Source of the DNA: Arsenophonus fragariae
GTDB taxonomy: Bacteria; Pseudomonadota; Gammaproteobacteria; Enterobacterales; Enterobacteriaceae
Length of the DNA: 64,000 nucleotides
Direction of reading: 5' to 3'
NCBI GenBank assembly: GCA_047291315.1
Contig: JBDPYZ010000005.1
Location: forward strand, 62,001-126,000
Made by a program: the position numbers and the translations under genes. The notes under the pieces are model-generated. The model worked only from the letters and a program-made list of their open reading frames with translations. It was not told where the DNA came from and searched no databases. Shown piece after piece: positions 28,943 to 38,270 of this stretch. Every line of letters begins with the position of its first letter. The stretch's first letter is position 1.

Positions 28943-29358
28943 ATGGAGTTGTCAAAAGTGAATTATCAGAAATTGACAGATATTTTAACAAAAGTAAAAT
29001 ATATAGCATTAGTTGGCGCTAGAGATAAAGCTGAACGTTCAAGTTATAAAGTTATGAAATATCTTTTAAATCAAGGATATAATGTGACTCGTTAGCCGGC
29101 AAAGAATTACTCGGTCAAAAAGTTTATACACAGTTAGTTGATGTTCCATATCCAGTTGATATGGTAGATGTTTTTAGACATTCAACTGCCTCATTTGAGG
29201 TGGCTCAACAAGCTATAGCAATTAATGCAAAAATACTTTGGTTACAATTAAGCGTCATTAATGAAGAAGCTAAGAAAATGGCTGAGCAGGCTGGATTAGT
29301 GGTCGTAATGAATACTTGCACCAAAATAGAGTTACCTCGCTTAGCCTTAGGAAAATAG
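28943..29358 (+). pseudogene. yccU: yccU, degraded CoA-binding-fold protein
   Basis: YccU is a small Rossmann-fold CoA-binding-domain protein of unclear role. The first 50 codons match (KYIALVGARDKAERSSYKVM, KYLLNQGYNV). A frameshift with a small deletion ends that frame at VTR*. The rest (GKELLGQKVYTQLVDV, then VDMVDVFRHSTASFEVAQQA, and IELPRLALGK at the end) is in frame after it. The only lesion visible is at about 29088-29100. Confidence 0.9.
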
Positions 29359-29361
29359 ATT

Positions 29362-29391
29362 AAAGAAGATGATCAGTTAACCATCTTCTTT
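29362..29391. terminator. Bidirectional terminator between yccU and hspQ
   Basis: AAAGAAGATG and CATCTTCTTT form a perfect 10-bp stem with a 10-nt loop between two convergent genes. Both arms end in short A/T runs. Confidence 0.6.
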
Positions 29392-29410
29392 GATTGTGTT
29401 TCAGAATTAA

Positions 29411-29731
29411 TCAATTACGTAATTGTGGTGCTCTAAGTTGGGTTTTAATCGATTCAGATAACTCATCTAAAGACGGCTGTTCTGGGTGTTCATCAGACGT
29501 TTCATAAGTAATCTGGGCTTCAGCCAAATAAGTGTGAATAGGCTCACCATTATCATCTTCCATAACGACATGGTACCAGGGAGCTGAACGTAGAGCTGAA
29601 TTAGCTGCAATATCGTCATCCTGTGGTTTATCCAGAGAATATTCTGCGTCAACGTCGACTATTACTCCAAGATAACCTAGGAGTTTGTGCCTTACTTGTT
29701 GCCCAATACTAAATTTACTGGTAGTCATCAT
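29411..29731 (-). CDS. hspQ: Heat-shock protein HspQ
   Basis: Small hemimethylated-DNA-binding-fold protein; in E. coli it promotes degradation of mutant DnaA and acts as a Lon specificity enhancer. It is 106 aa, against 105. KFSIGQQVRHKLLGYLGVIVD and APWYHVVMEDDNGEPIHTYL match the family core, and the C-terminus QLRAPQLRN is typical. AGGAGG lies just before the tandem ATGATG, so either Met may be used. Intact. Confidence 0.96.
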   Translation of the reverse strand: MMTTSKFSIGQQVRHKLLGYLGVIVDVDAEYSLDKPQDDDIAANSALRSAPWYHVVMEDDNGEPIHTYLAEAQITYETSDEHPEQPSLDELSESIKTQLRAPQLRN

Positions 29732-29827
29732 AGCTACCTCCTAGAAGCCTTGCATATTCTATAGGTAATGACATGTGGGTAATAATATAAATTTCAAGCA
29801 GGTCACTCTTTTACTCTAGTTTCTTAA

Positions 29828-29855
29828 GAGTTGTAATCTATGTAGATTACAACTC
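29828..29855. repeat. Perfect 28-bp palindrome in the hspQ/yccX divergent gap
   Basis: The arm GAGTTGTAATCTA and its exact complement flank a TG centre. It lies about 97 bp from the hspQ start and 78 bp from the yccX start. rlmI, which occupies this position in E. coli, is absent. No U-tract follows on either strand, so an operator or cruciform is as likely as a terminator. Confidence 0.8.
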
Positions 29856-29932
29856 TATACTACGAGAGTATCTGTTGTTTACGCAAAAAACAATATGTTG
29901 AAGTTATTATTTATTAATAAGAGAGTACTAAA

Positions 29933-30220
29933 ATGCGAAAAATAGGTATAAATTACTATATATATGGAAGAGTTCAAGGTATAGGGTTTCGCTATTGTAC
30001 CTTACATTGGGCGAAAGAACATGGATTGTATGGTTATGTTTATAATCGCTATGATGGTAATGTCGACATAAAAGCTTTCGGCACAATGCAACAAATTCAA
30101 CAATTAGAGGATTGGTTAAAAGCTGGGGGGCCAGCGAGTGCCAAAATCGAATATTATAATAGTGAAGAGTGTAATGTTGAAAAAGAGGTAGTAGATTTTC
30201 ATATTCGACACTCACTGTAA
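29933..30220 (+). CDS. yccX: Acylphosphatase
   Basis: Small cytoplasmic enzyme hydrolysing acyl phosphates. It is 95 aa, against 92 in E. coli. The signature YGRVQGIGFRYCT (residues 11-23) supplies the catalytic Arg. YVYNRYDGNVDIKAFG supplies the catalytic Asn and beta strand. GGPASAKIE completes the fold. It is convergent with tusE with only 4 bp between stops, as in E. coli. Confidence 0.93.
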   Translation: MRKIGINYYIYGRVQGIGFRYCTLHWAKEHGLYGYVYNRYDGNVDIKAFGTMQQIQQLEDWLKAGGPASAKIEYYNSEECNVEKEVVDFHIRHSL

Positions 30221-30224
30221 TAAC

Positions 30225-30554
30225 TCAAATGCATTTTACCGGCTTAGGTAAACCAGCAAGTTTTGTTGCTTGTTTCGCCGGGCCTTTTGGGAAAAGACTA
30301 TAAAGATAGCGGCTATTACCAATATCTTCACCATATTTTTTAGCAATTGCCTTTACTAACATACGAATAGACGGTGAGGTATTGAATTCGAAATAAAATT
30401 CACGAATGAAGCGAATAATTTCCCAATGTTGTTCCGTTAATATAATATTCTCTTGTTTGGCTAATAGATATACCATTGATTTATTCCATTCATGGCTATT
30501 TTTAAGGTAACCATCCGCATCAGTTTTAATTTCACGACCTTCAAATATAAACAT
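30225..30554 (-). CDS. tusE: Sulfurtransferase TusE
   Basis: Last sulfur carrier in the TusA-TusBCD-TusE relay that feeds MnmA for s2U34 modification of tRNA. It is 109 aa, equal to E. coli. The C-terminal Cys that takes sulfur is present in LPKPVKCI. HWEIIRFIREFYFEFNTSPSI and SRYLYSLFPKGPAKQA are conserved. Intact. Confidence 0.96.
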   Translation of the reverse strand: MFIFEGREIKTDADGYLKNSHEWNKSMVYLLAKQENIILTEQHWEIIRFIREFYFEFNTSPSIRMLVKAIAKKYGEDIGNSRYLYSLFPKGPAKQATKLAGLPKPVKCI

Positions 30555-30737
30555 ATGATATTTCTAAGCTTAAATAAAATGTATGGCTAATTTAGCAAAA
30601 TTGAACTTTTTACCCAAGTATATTAGCAAAATGACGATAAATTAAGAGAATAATTACTCAATAGCATAAATATAAAGCGATTAAATTATATAAAGCTTTA
30701 TAATGAGCCAAGCTGTGTTCAATATTTTGAATGTTGT

Positions 30738-30825
30738 GGAGGGGGGGCCGAGCGGCTGAAGGCAGCGGTCTTGAAAACCGCCGATGGTAAACCATCCGAG
30801 AGTTCGAATCTCTCCTCCTCCGCCA
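30738..30825 (+). tRNA. serT: tRNA-Ser (UGA)
   Basis: An 88-nt class II tRNA with CCA encoded, aligning base for base in length with E. coli serT. The anticodon loop TCTTGAAAA reads UGA, the variable arm GATGG/CCATC is long, and the T-arm is GAGAGTTCGAATCTCTC. The acceptor pairs GGAGGGG with CTCCTCC (one G-U). Position 8, almost always U, is G here within a seven-G run. The 3' end faces the degraded phage DNA. Confidence 0.93.
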
Positions 30826-31374
30826 TTTTCCTTTCTAGTAACGTCTGCTAAACTCTGGCAAAGTTATGGCAATTCAGTGAATTTCATTGTATAGTTATGG
30901 TCTATTATCATATTCCTGGATTTTTACTATTTATTTGTATGTGTATGAAAATATTCGCTGCAGTTTTAACCGATTGGTTGAAGCCACCTAAACTCAAGAA
31001 TAGCGCAGTTAGTGAAATTTAAATAATCAACTACTAATAAAAGTGGCTGATTTACAATATTTATTGTTATAATCCCATCTGGCCATTGCTCCATTTTTCT
31101 TATTCCAAATACATTTTTTGTCATAATGGATATGAAGAAGTTGTTTATATTTAGTAGAGTTAGATTTTTCTTTTAGTTTATTGTTATTAATTTATTCACC
31201 TCTTCTCTACTCTACATTTAAGAAGAGGTAAATAATGTTATTTTAGAGTCTAGAAAAATATTTATTTTTTGACCATTTTCATTGTAGAACCTTGCGGTTG
31301 ACTGTATCCAAACTGAGTGTCGCACATCTCTTCTGTCGCTATTTTGTGATCTGATGGATTCTTTCTGAAAGCTC
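30826..31374. other. Gene-free stretch after tRNA-Ser
   Basis: About 550 bp, AT-rich. No open frame with similarity, no repeat of the tRNA 3' end and no integrase was found here. yccA, expected near tusE in E. coli, is missing. Confidence 0.5.
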
Positions 31375-31892
31375 AATATAATCATGTGCAAATGCTTAAT
31401 TTTTTTACAACAGATTCAGTCATGGTTGGTTTTGGTACAAACTTTCAAAATAAGCTACCATCTTCGTTTTCTGCTAAAGATGTGCAGATAAGTTATTGGT
31501 TAGGGACTTCGCAAACTAATCGGTCAAAATTACCATTTAAAATGGGTCATTAAGTAGAGTTTAAGCATTCTATAAATTATGTTTCTGCTTATTCAGTGAG
31601 TTACCTTTATAAAGGAGATAATGGTCTAGTTAATAGGCAAGGTATTGTTGGACAGATTTGGTATATCACGCCGATATCAACTAATTGGTATCTTAGTGCA
31701 GGTATTGGTCCTTATTATAGCTATGATAGGCATGAGATAAACAATAAAAATGATTTCGCGGGCGTCATTAGCTTATAAATAAATTATCAATTAGTTAAGC
31801 ATTTAAGTACTAATCTTCGTTTTAATCGTATTGTTTCGTTTAATGATAAAGATCAGGATATGTTTATGGCAGGAATTGCTTGGAACTTTTAA
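31375..31892 (+). pseudogene. Degraded small outer-membrane beta-barrel protein
   Basis: One frame reads from about 31420 to 31892 with just two in-frame TAA stops (near 31551 and 31776). The product has alternating strands rich in Tyr/Trp/Gly (WYLSAGIGPYYSYDR, LSTNLRFNRIVSFNDKDQD) and ends GIAWNF, a C-terminal Phe typical of outer-membrane barrels. No signal peptide can be read in frame upstream. I do not recognise the family; a PagL/OmpX-sized barrel is a guess. Confidence 0.5.
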
Positions 31893-32112
31893 CATGTCAA
31901 GTTAGCTTTTTTTGCTGCTATTTGCCCATACTTTATGAGCAAGTAGATATATTTGAGAGTGGTTTAATCAACTATACAGCCTACATTATTAAAATATAAT
32001 TACTAAATACGTTTTATCTATATCACTTGCTTTTATCAATTTATTTTTATTTATTACCGTTAAATCAAGTTGAAAAAAAGCATAAATAGAGGGGGGTGTA
32101 TGCTTAAAATAA

Positions 32113-32730
32113 ATGTTTTATGTTTTTATATTAATGTTATTATTTTCTGCTGTTGGATTAGCAGCGAGTTGCGCCATGTCGAGTAAAGAAGATTTACACA
32201 TACACGGAAATGATTTATGTCTATTAACGTTAAATTATATTGATAGTATGAGTTCTAAAAGACGATTGTATATTAACAGTTTTCGCATATTAAATAATAA
32301 AACAGTTATTTTTACCGCTAATTCTCCGACAGCTTCATTTTTAATGCTAGGAACAGCAAATGGGATAGTAAAATTTTAGCTGAAATATTAAATAAAGATG
32401 TAGAAAAAATATTAAAAATATCAAATAAGTAGATATTTTTTGCCAAATGAAGATATTTATTTTTTATCCAGTGCATGGGCGATATCTGGTGAAATATATA
32501 AAATAAATTGGAACAAGATAATCAATGTGGTTAATCAGATACCTATAACTATTGATGATATAAAATTTATAACAAACGGTAGTTCACTCTACATTATTCA
32601 AAATGGTAAATATCGTGGTTATATTATTTCTAACAAGCATAAATATAGAGCGAAAGGTAGCTCTTATGATACTTATGTGCTGATTTCTCCTTTGGGAAAG
32701 GAAATAAAAGAGATAGGATTAGAAATATAA
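32113..32730 (+). pseudogene. Unrecognised secreted protein, frameshifted
   Basis: Two open stretches in the same frame (32113-32379 and 32440-32730) are separated by a short region readable only in another frame (ILAEILNKDVEKILKISNK), so a single gene probably suffered compensating indels. The N-terminus MFYVFILMLLFSAVGLAASC looks like a signal peptide, possibly of a lipoprotein (LAASC). The body has no motif I know. It lies between phage-derived fragments and may be cargo. Confidence 0.45.
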
Positions 32731-33128
32731 AATGTTAATGATTTTCTGGCCTCAACGGAGAGTAGTGAAACATTATAAGCCCGTTATAAAATAGAGAAGA
32801 GAAGCTTACAGTTATTGACAAGATAACCAAACCCCAAAAATTTTAACCCCAGGAGTCATTAAAATAGTTAAATTTAATAATCTTGGTTACTATTATTTAC
32901 TAAATAGATGATTGCTAATAATATTTCGTTCCACTTTATTACTACTAATAAACATACTATGTTTGAAAATGCGTTATTGCTATAACAGTGAATTCTTATA
33001 GATAAAATAGTAGTAATGATCTTGCATTTCATTTCAAGATATTAGTAACGGTGTTACACCTGGATTTGATTATTTCTAAAAAGATTTTGTGGTTATCATC
33101 TTTATTGGCTAAAGCGAAGATAGCAATA
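32731..33128. other. Non-coding spacer before the first tail fibre
   Basis: About 400 bp without a supportable gene. The frame opening at 33051 gains similarity to phage fibres only from 33129. Confidence 0.4.
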
Positions 33129-34751
33129 ATGACAGTAGTTACTAAGGTTAGTGCCAACCAATATATTGGCGATTGCGCTACAACTGAATTTGATTATAAA
33201 TTTAAAATATTTAGTGAACAACATTTAGTTGTCACTATGACCGATAGCAATGGTGACCATGAACAAAGATTGACATTGAATAGGGATTATACAGTGACAG
33301 GTGTTAATAGTGACGAAGGAGGTAAAATAATCTTGTCATCACCTTTAATTCAATGAAAATCATTTATTGATTGAGAGACATTTACCAGTAAAACAAGAAG
33401 TCTCATTTGTAAAATGCAATCAATTTCATGTAAAACAGTATGAAAATGCATTTGATTATGTCACGATGTTAGTCTAACGAGCATTAGGAAATATGTTGCT
33501 ATTATTGCAGTAGCCCAGTAGCTAACAAATTATTTTGATGCTAAGAATTATCGTATTTCTAACATCATTCAACCTAAGAATAATAATGATGCAGTTAACT
33601 TAGGATTGATGAAGGCTGCTATAGATGATAAAGATATGCGATCGATACGAGTAATGATATTAATATACCTGCATTACCTGATGGAGCAAACTGTAAAAAT
33701 AAGCAGTTTGTTTTTGATGCAGATGGCCAACCGACCTTGTTTGATCTTAATGAATTCAGGGTATTTGGCTACATTATAGTAGATTTATTTGAAAAAGGGT
33801 TTGAAATAACAACCTGTTATCATGTATTGTATTCTTAGAAAGAAAATAGTTACAACCGACGGGCAGGTAAATTACCAAAACACAAGTCCCTGAAAACTTT
33901 ACGCCAGTTTCGATAGGTGGGATAGCGGCTGGAGCCAGGACACAAACTATTGTTAACCCCTGCACAAAAAAGGAAATTGATAATCAATCTGTTAAAGTTA
34001 AAGACAGCAGAGCTGTGCAATTTAGTACATTAAATTTAGTGAGAACAGATCATTATGCTGGGATTTCAATGAAAAATAATGTCCAGCATATATCTTCGTA
34101 TGTTTCTGGTAATAGTATTTATACTGTAATAGCTCGAAATAGTAATAACACCATTAAGTATTCAATATCATTTCGCAGTTATTCAAGTACATTAGCTGCG
34201 ACCAATACTTTAGATAATATCACTGCTTATGGATTTTTAACGCTATCCATCCTACCAGGGATGCTGTTATCAGATTAGGTGCAGATAAAGGAGGCTATAA
34301 CTTAGTTTGTGCAAGAAATCACTATAAATTTTTTATCTGTAATAATAATACGCATCAAGTTATTTATTTACCAGAAAAGCAAGTGACATTTGCTATTTAA
34401 GAGGAAAATTATAATAGACAGGAGATTGATGCTAAATTAGTTGGCACTCACTGGAGCACTAAAAAAAAGCGGTAAATGGCTGGATGAAAGAGCCTTACAC
34501 CTGCATAATTATTCAATGGATACGTGTCGCTAGAAAAAACAGTTCAAGAAATTTCTTTCGTATCGTTTTCTCTAATGCTTTAGCCAACATGGGAGTTGGT
34601 AATTTCAATTCTAATTCAAATCTAGCTGAATTATACGCCTAATATATTAGATGCCAATAATAACCGATTTACAATGAGCTAAACTAAGGTGGCTGATGGT
34701 AGTAATACCTATCGATTAGTTGATGTGAGATGGAGGGCAATTCGATGGTAA
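33129..34751 (+). pseudogene. Phage tail fibre/spike, copy 1, degraded
   Basis: From ATG 33129 the product begins MTVVTKVSANQYIGDC and continues ATTEFDYKFKIFSEQHLVV, a common N-terminal virion-attachment domain of enteric phage fibres. Later pieces are LLIERHLPVKQEVSFV, YENAFDYVTMLV* and YFDAKNYRISNIIQP, in several frames. The far end reads RLVDVRWRAIRW*, like the end of the second fibre in this window. It is followed 2 bp later by tfa copy 1. Many stops; not functional. Confidence 0.75.
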
Positions 34752-34753
34752 TA

Positions 34754-35190
34754 ATGGAAAAAGATAATGTTTATTATTTTAGTGTAACAAAATTATGTTG
34801 TTTACTTGAATCATTGAAAGAGAGTTATATCAGTTCGGGGAGTTGGGATGATAAAGCGATTGAAATTCCTTTTAGTATATATATAAAGAGTATGAACATT
34901 GTGCGCCATTAGGTACAGATAAAAATCGAGCATTGATTTGGATTGATATTACAGCTAAAACTAAATTAATTAAAGGTGCAGAAAATACAAAAATTGAATT
35001 AATGCAAAATGCAACAGGTATCATCGTAGCCCTTACAGGATGCTATAGATTTGAATATAGCAACCGATGGAGAATATCAAAAAAATTAATGGAATGGAAA
35101 CTCTATCGTGTATTATTAAGTCGTATGGATATATCAATTGCGCCTAATATCGAATGGGCAAAATTGCCCATAAAATTAAATCACTATTAA
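34754..35190 (+). pseudogene. Tail fibre assembly protein Tfa, copy 1, degraded
   Basis: Tfa chaperones help fold and trimerise phage tail fibres. MEKDNVYYFSVTKLCCLLES opens the gene; a frameshift near RH* leads to a frame with ITAKTKLIKGAENTKIELMQ and, near the end, LYRVLLSRMDISIAPNIEW, the typical Tfa C-terminus. It is paralogous to the copy at 55551. The core IPPPT-like segment has changed to DITAKT. Confidence 0.75.
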
Positions 35191-35324
35191 TGATAGAGCT
35201 ATCAATAGTCAACAATAACCAACGATAATCTATTTAGAGGCTGTTTTATATCTATATATCTATTTTTATTCTTAGTAGCGAATAGCTACTTTTAGCCGAC
35301 TGTTATAATACTTGTGTCATAAAA

Positions 35325-35350
35325 TTTATGTACATATCAGTGTACATAAA
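35325..35350. repeat. Inverted repeat TTTATGTACA / TGTACATAAA next to integrase fragment
   Basis: Perfect 10-bp arms around a 6-bp loop. The bases AAAATTTATGTACA (35321-35334) recur exactly at 58587-58600, next to the tRNA-Pro terminator. This makes it a candidate attachment or boundary sequence. Confidence 0.5.
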
Positions 35351-35381
35351 ATATCATAAAAATAAATACGCAGGGAGAAAT

Positions 35382-35850
35382 AAAATTATCGTTATTATTT
35401 GGCTACCGGGTAGGTGAGTTGTTAAAAGCGAAAGTTAATGATTTCGATTTCTCCAAAGGGCTATGGATAGTACTGTCGGAAAATCATAAAACAGGAAGAA
35501 AAAGTAAAAAGTGCATTATCCGCCCAATCATTCCCGTCGCTGAAAGCTGATCAAAGCTGCACGATAGTTGAGTAATGGCAGTGAATATTCGTTTACGATA
35601 TCAGGGGGTAAACTGTTACGTATAAATGAACACAACGGTTTTATTCTTATCTAAACAAAAAATGGTGAGTAGATTTGAGAATTATACAAACTGGTCAATT
35701 CACGATTTGCGTAAAAGCCTGCGTACGGGTATTGTTGACTTAACACAGCTTCATGTTGCTGAAATCATGTTAGGCCATAAATCCCCGGGTGTTTGGCAGA
35801 GGTATACGACAAGCACACCTACCTTGAAGAATAGGGAGAAGCTTATCAAA
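35382..35850 (+). pseudogene. Tyrosine integrase, C-terminal fragment
   Basis: Catalytic part of a P4/shufflon-type phage integrase. It opens without a start at LLFGYRVGELLKAKVNDFDF, containing the first catalytic Arg. SENHKTGRKSKK holds the beta-hairpin Lys, then the frame breaks. In a second frame it continues with HDLRKSLRTGI (His-x-x-Arg), IMLGHKSPGVWQRY with the nucleophile Tyr region. The N-terminal arm- and core-binding domains are missing. It marks one end of the main prophage. Confidence 0.8.
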
Positions 35851-35874
35851 GCTGGTGGAGTAAAGTTACTCAAA

Positions 35875-36066
35875 TTATTTACCATTCTTCCAATCCAGAA
35901 TATCACGCCATGCAAGATTAATCTCATCCGATTTAAATTTAGGGAGTGGAAAGCCTTCACGCCTTTGTTTTCCATTACCTGCCCACTGTCTGATGGTGTG
36001 TGTTTTAGCTTCGTACCTTTTCGCCAGTTCACTTTTTTTAACGAAAGGGGACTTGTTTTCATTCAT
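35875..36066 (-). CDS. Small HTH regulator, AlpA/excisionase-like
   Basis: 63 aa, with AAAGGAG before the ATG. KKSELAKRYEAKTHTIRQWA reads as a MerR/AlpA-type winged helix near residues 10-30, followed by a basic segment (GNGKQRREGFPLPKF) of the kind that contacts DNA in phage excisionases. It is antiparallel to the integrase fragment and upstream of the replication genes. The frame is open, so it may still be expressed. Excisionase versus regulator cannot be settled here. Confidence 0.55.
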   Translation of the reverse strand: MNENKSPFVKKSELAKRYEAKTHTIRQWAGNGKQRREGFPLPKFKSDEINLAWRDILDWKNGK

Positions 36067-36169
36067 AGGATTTTTCTCCTTTGTTACACCTTTACGGCTG
36101 TTTATATATACAGTTGTTAGTTTTTTATGTTAAAATTTCGTTGTTGTGTGTTTGCTATTCACAACGTAA

Positions 36170-37310
36170 TTTAAACTGTGGCCGCAGCTTGGGGGATGAG
36201 CAAAAAATAGCGGGCTTTTTTCACCATTCCAGTCTGTGAGTGTTTGCGGGTTAGAGTCTAACTTTTCCCTTTGGGACAGGTTTTTAGCAGTCGTGCAAGG
36301 TCATGTTTCCAGTGGTACGCAAACCAGTACCGGCATCCCCCCTCATTCATTAACAATACTGTCCAATGCCTGAATTTTGGCATTGTGTATCTCTGTTCAG
36401 TCGTGGCTTTTATCGCTATAAATAGCACCAATGCAATTTGTAAGGTTTTTATTGTTTTGGCCGCGGCATTTAATGCCCCCCGACAACACTATCGCTCAGT
36501 TCGAGAAACAGCTCTTTTTCCATTTTTTGATAGTGATTTCGGGCTTTAGCGGGCACTACAACGTTGATGACATTGTGTATGGGTTCGTAGATGTTGGACT
36601 AGTCAGCGGCATTAAGGGACAGGGTGACATCACGGAGTACTGACTGAATTTGTTGGAGTGTGAAAGGCAAAGGTTCAAACTTACTCCACTGTTTTCCTGG
36701 AAATTGAATGCGGTTAAACCAACGGGAAGTAAAAGCGTTATAGGTTATGCCTAAACGTTCGCCCTGGTCAACAAACCAGACTTTCCCCCATAAATCCATT
36801 AAGCCATTGGGTGAAGGCGTGCCTGTCAGGTTAACCCAACGATGAACAAATTTATGGGCGATTTTGGCTAATGCCGTGGCACGTTTGCCACTTTTGCGCA
36901 ACCGGAATGATTTTAACCGAGTGCACTCATCCGCGATAATAGTGCTAAAAGGCCAGCTGTCACCGAGGGTATCAACTAGCCAGACCAGATTGTCATAATT
37001 GATAGTAAATACGCTGGCATGGCCGTTTTTAGTGCATTTAATCTGATGCTGATGATGGGTTGCACTTCGATATTACGCTGGTGACTCCACTTCAGCACTT
37101 CATCCGGCCAGAAGGATTGCGCTACCCGTAACGGTGCCAGTACTAATGCGGGTTTTGTTTCACTGCCTGATAAATAGAGATTTTCTAACGCTGTTAGTGT
37201 TGCTGCCGTTTTGTCCATTCACATGCCCGCCAAGACATTTGAGCGCTTAATATCTAGTTCGTGATGGATGATAAGATCTTGGTAAGAGCGAGGGGAGAAG
37301 TCTGTAGATT
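36170..37310 (-). pseudogene. Phage SNF2-like DEAD-box helicase, degraded
   Basis: Frames read in order on the minus strand match phage SF2 helicases. HELDIKRSNVLAGM* precedes MDKTAATLTALENLYLSG, where the Walker A glycines of GMGMGKT are lost to a TGA and a G-to-D change. ALVLAPLRVAQSFWPDEVLK follows, then WVNLTGTPSPNGLMDLWGK (the TGTP motif). The C-terminal piece includes LFFAHPPSCGH. At least four lesions. Such genes sit in prophage replication modules. Confidence 0.8.
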
Positions 37311-37445
37311 TCTCGCATTGCTAAAATATCTTAACCGGCATATTGCTTAAACCGTTGCCATTCTTCTTTGTGTGTTAAAGCGGTGGCTCTTTGTATTTTG
37401 ATGTTTTTAGGGTGAGGTTTACAAAATAGGTGGATTAGGACTTTA
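37310..37445 (-). pseudogene. Phage DNA polymerase fragment
   Basis: A short minus-strand frame reads LIHLFCKPHPKNIKIQRATA, then HKEEWQRFKQYAG*DILAMR. This resembles the exonuclease-side segment (EWxxFKxYAxxDIxAMRxxY) of phage family A DNA polymerases that lie next to the SNF2 helicase in enterobacterial prophages. Only about 45 codons remain, with a stop inside. Confidence 0.5.
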
Positions 37446-37599
37446 CTTTATTTATTCTTTGGCTTTATCGGTATTGATATTGAATATGTCGCAAAGAGAA
37501 CCTAATGCTCCCGGTAAGCCGTGTGCTAAGGCTTGCATAACATATCGTGAACTCTGGATAGGGGTAGGTCGATATTTAACACCTGTTTTAGAAGTACCG

Positions 37600-37858
37600 T
37601 ATCGAACATTCCGTCTTTATGCCCAGACAGTTAGGAACTCAGGGTGATCAAGATACTCTTTTAAATCAGTGGGCATGGATTTATATGTTAGACCGGTATG
37701 GTTTTGTGATACCCCTTAAGCAGCAAGCGATTTTGATGCAGTGGGACAGGCAATATCCACCGGATGCGCGCGACCGGGAACGCGACCGGCGTATTGCTGC
37801 AATTACAGGTGTGCACAATCCGTTTGTGACGGGTGAAAAGGTATGGGAAAAACATTAA
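37600..37858 (+). pseudogene. Phage endonuclease I (EndA-like), C-terminal fragment
   Basis: The open part reads WAWIYMLDRYGFVIPLKQQA, LMQWDRQYPPDARDRERDRR and IAAITGVHNPFV. This matches the end of periplasmic-type endonuclease I, including the RDxRIAxxxGxHNP block after the active site. The His-Asn nuclease core upstream is not present. The 37459-37647 frame before it has no recognisable similarity. It is close to the holin remnant, as in related prophages. Confidence 0.65.
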
Positions 37859-38031
37859 TGGACAAACTAACCGAGCCATGGGAGAGCGTTTGCGTTTTCC
37901 TTGTTTCGATTAAAGAGCAGGGTGTAGGTGCGACGTTGGTGTTTCTGATGGCGTGGCTGCGCGGCAGATATCAGGAGAAAAAATGGCGTAAGACGCTAAT
38001 TGATGCCACGATATGCGCGATTATTGCGTGA
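37843..38031 (+). pseudogene. Lambda-family holin, N-terminal remnant
   Basis: Reads MDKLTEPWESVCVFLVSIKE (from 37858) then GATLVFLMAWLRGRYQEKKW and ATICAIIA*. This is the first hydrophobic segment and the conserved LRGRYQ/KKWRKTLID block of phage holins that form pores for endolysin release. A TGA where Trp is expected cuts it at the second membrane segment, and the downstream reading is unrelated. No endolysin gene was found. Confidence 0.7.
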
Positions 38032-38174
38032 TTACACTACGAGCTTGTTGCTTCGTTGATGATTAATGCTGAGCTGGCGTTTTATAACGTTCTATGTGAT
38101 GCTGTGGCGAGAAAGTATCTCGTTATGGTTAAAGTTAGAATGCGGATATTATCGTTGTAAAAAAAAGGATGGTT

Positions 38175-38250
38175 TCGTACATCTCCCAAAAGAATTGTAC
38201 AAAAATAGGTTAAATTAATTTCGTACATACCATATAATAAGTACATCTAT
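38175..38250. promoter_or_regulatory. Two imperfect inverted repeats before the serine recombinase (possible res)
   Basis: Two units of the form CGTACAT-spacer-GTACA lie at 38176-38202 and 38222-38246, just ahead of the recombinase ATG. Resolvases of this family commonly bind paired inverted repeats in a res site upstream of their own gene and repress themselves there. The assignment rests on position and symmetry. Confidence 0.45.
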
Positions 38251-38270
38251 TTCGGACAGGAAAAAATAAA

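Noticed and set aside
30826..35190. Attachment repeat of the tRNA-Ser 3' end
   Set aside because: No second copy of the tRNA 3' sequence was found in the window, so use of serT as a phage target is not shown.
35625..36120. 164-aa plus-strand ORF as a single gene
   Set aside because: Only the first 80 codons resemble integrase; the rest is antisense to the small HTH gene at 35875-36066.
36271..36643. Plus-strand ORFs in the helicase region
   Set aside because: They are antisense to the minus-strand helicase remnant, which explains the sequence better.
37459..37647. 62-aa ORF before the endonuclease remnant
   Set aside because: No similarity, no clear ribosome-binding site, and it lies among fragments; kept only as a comment on the neighbour.
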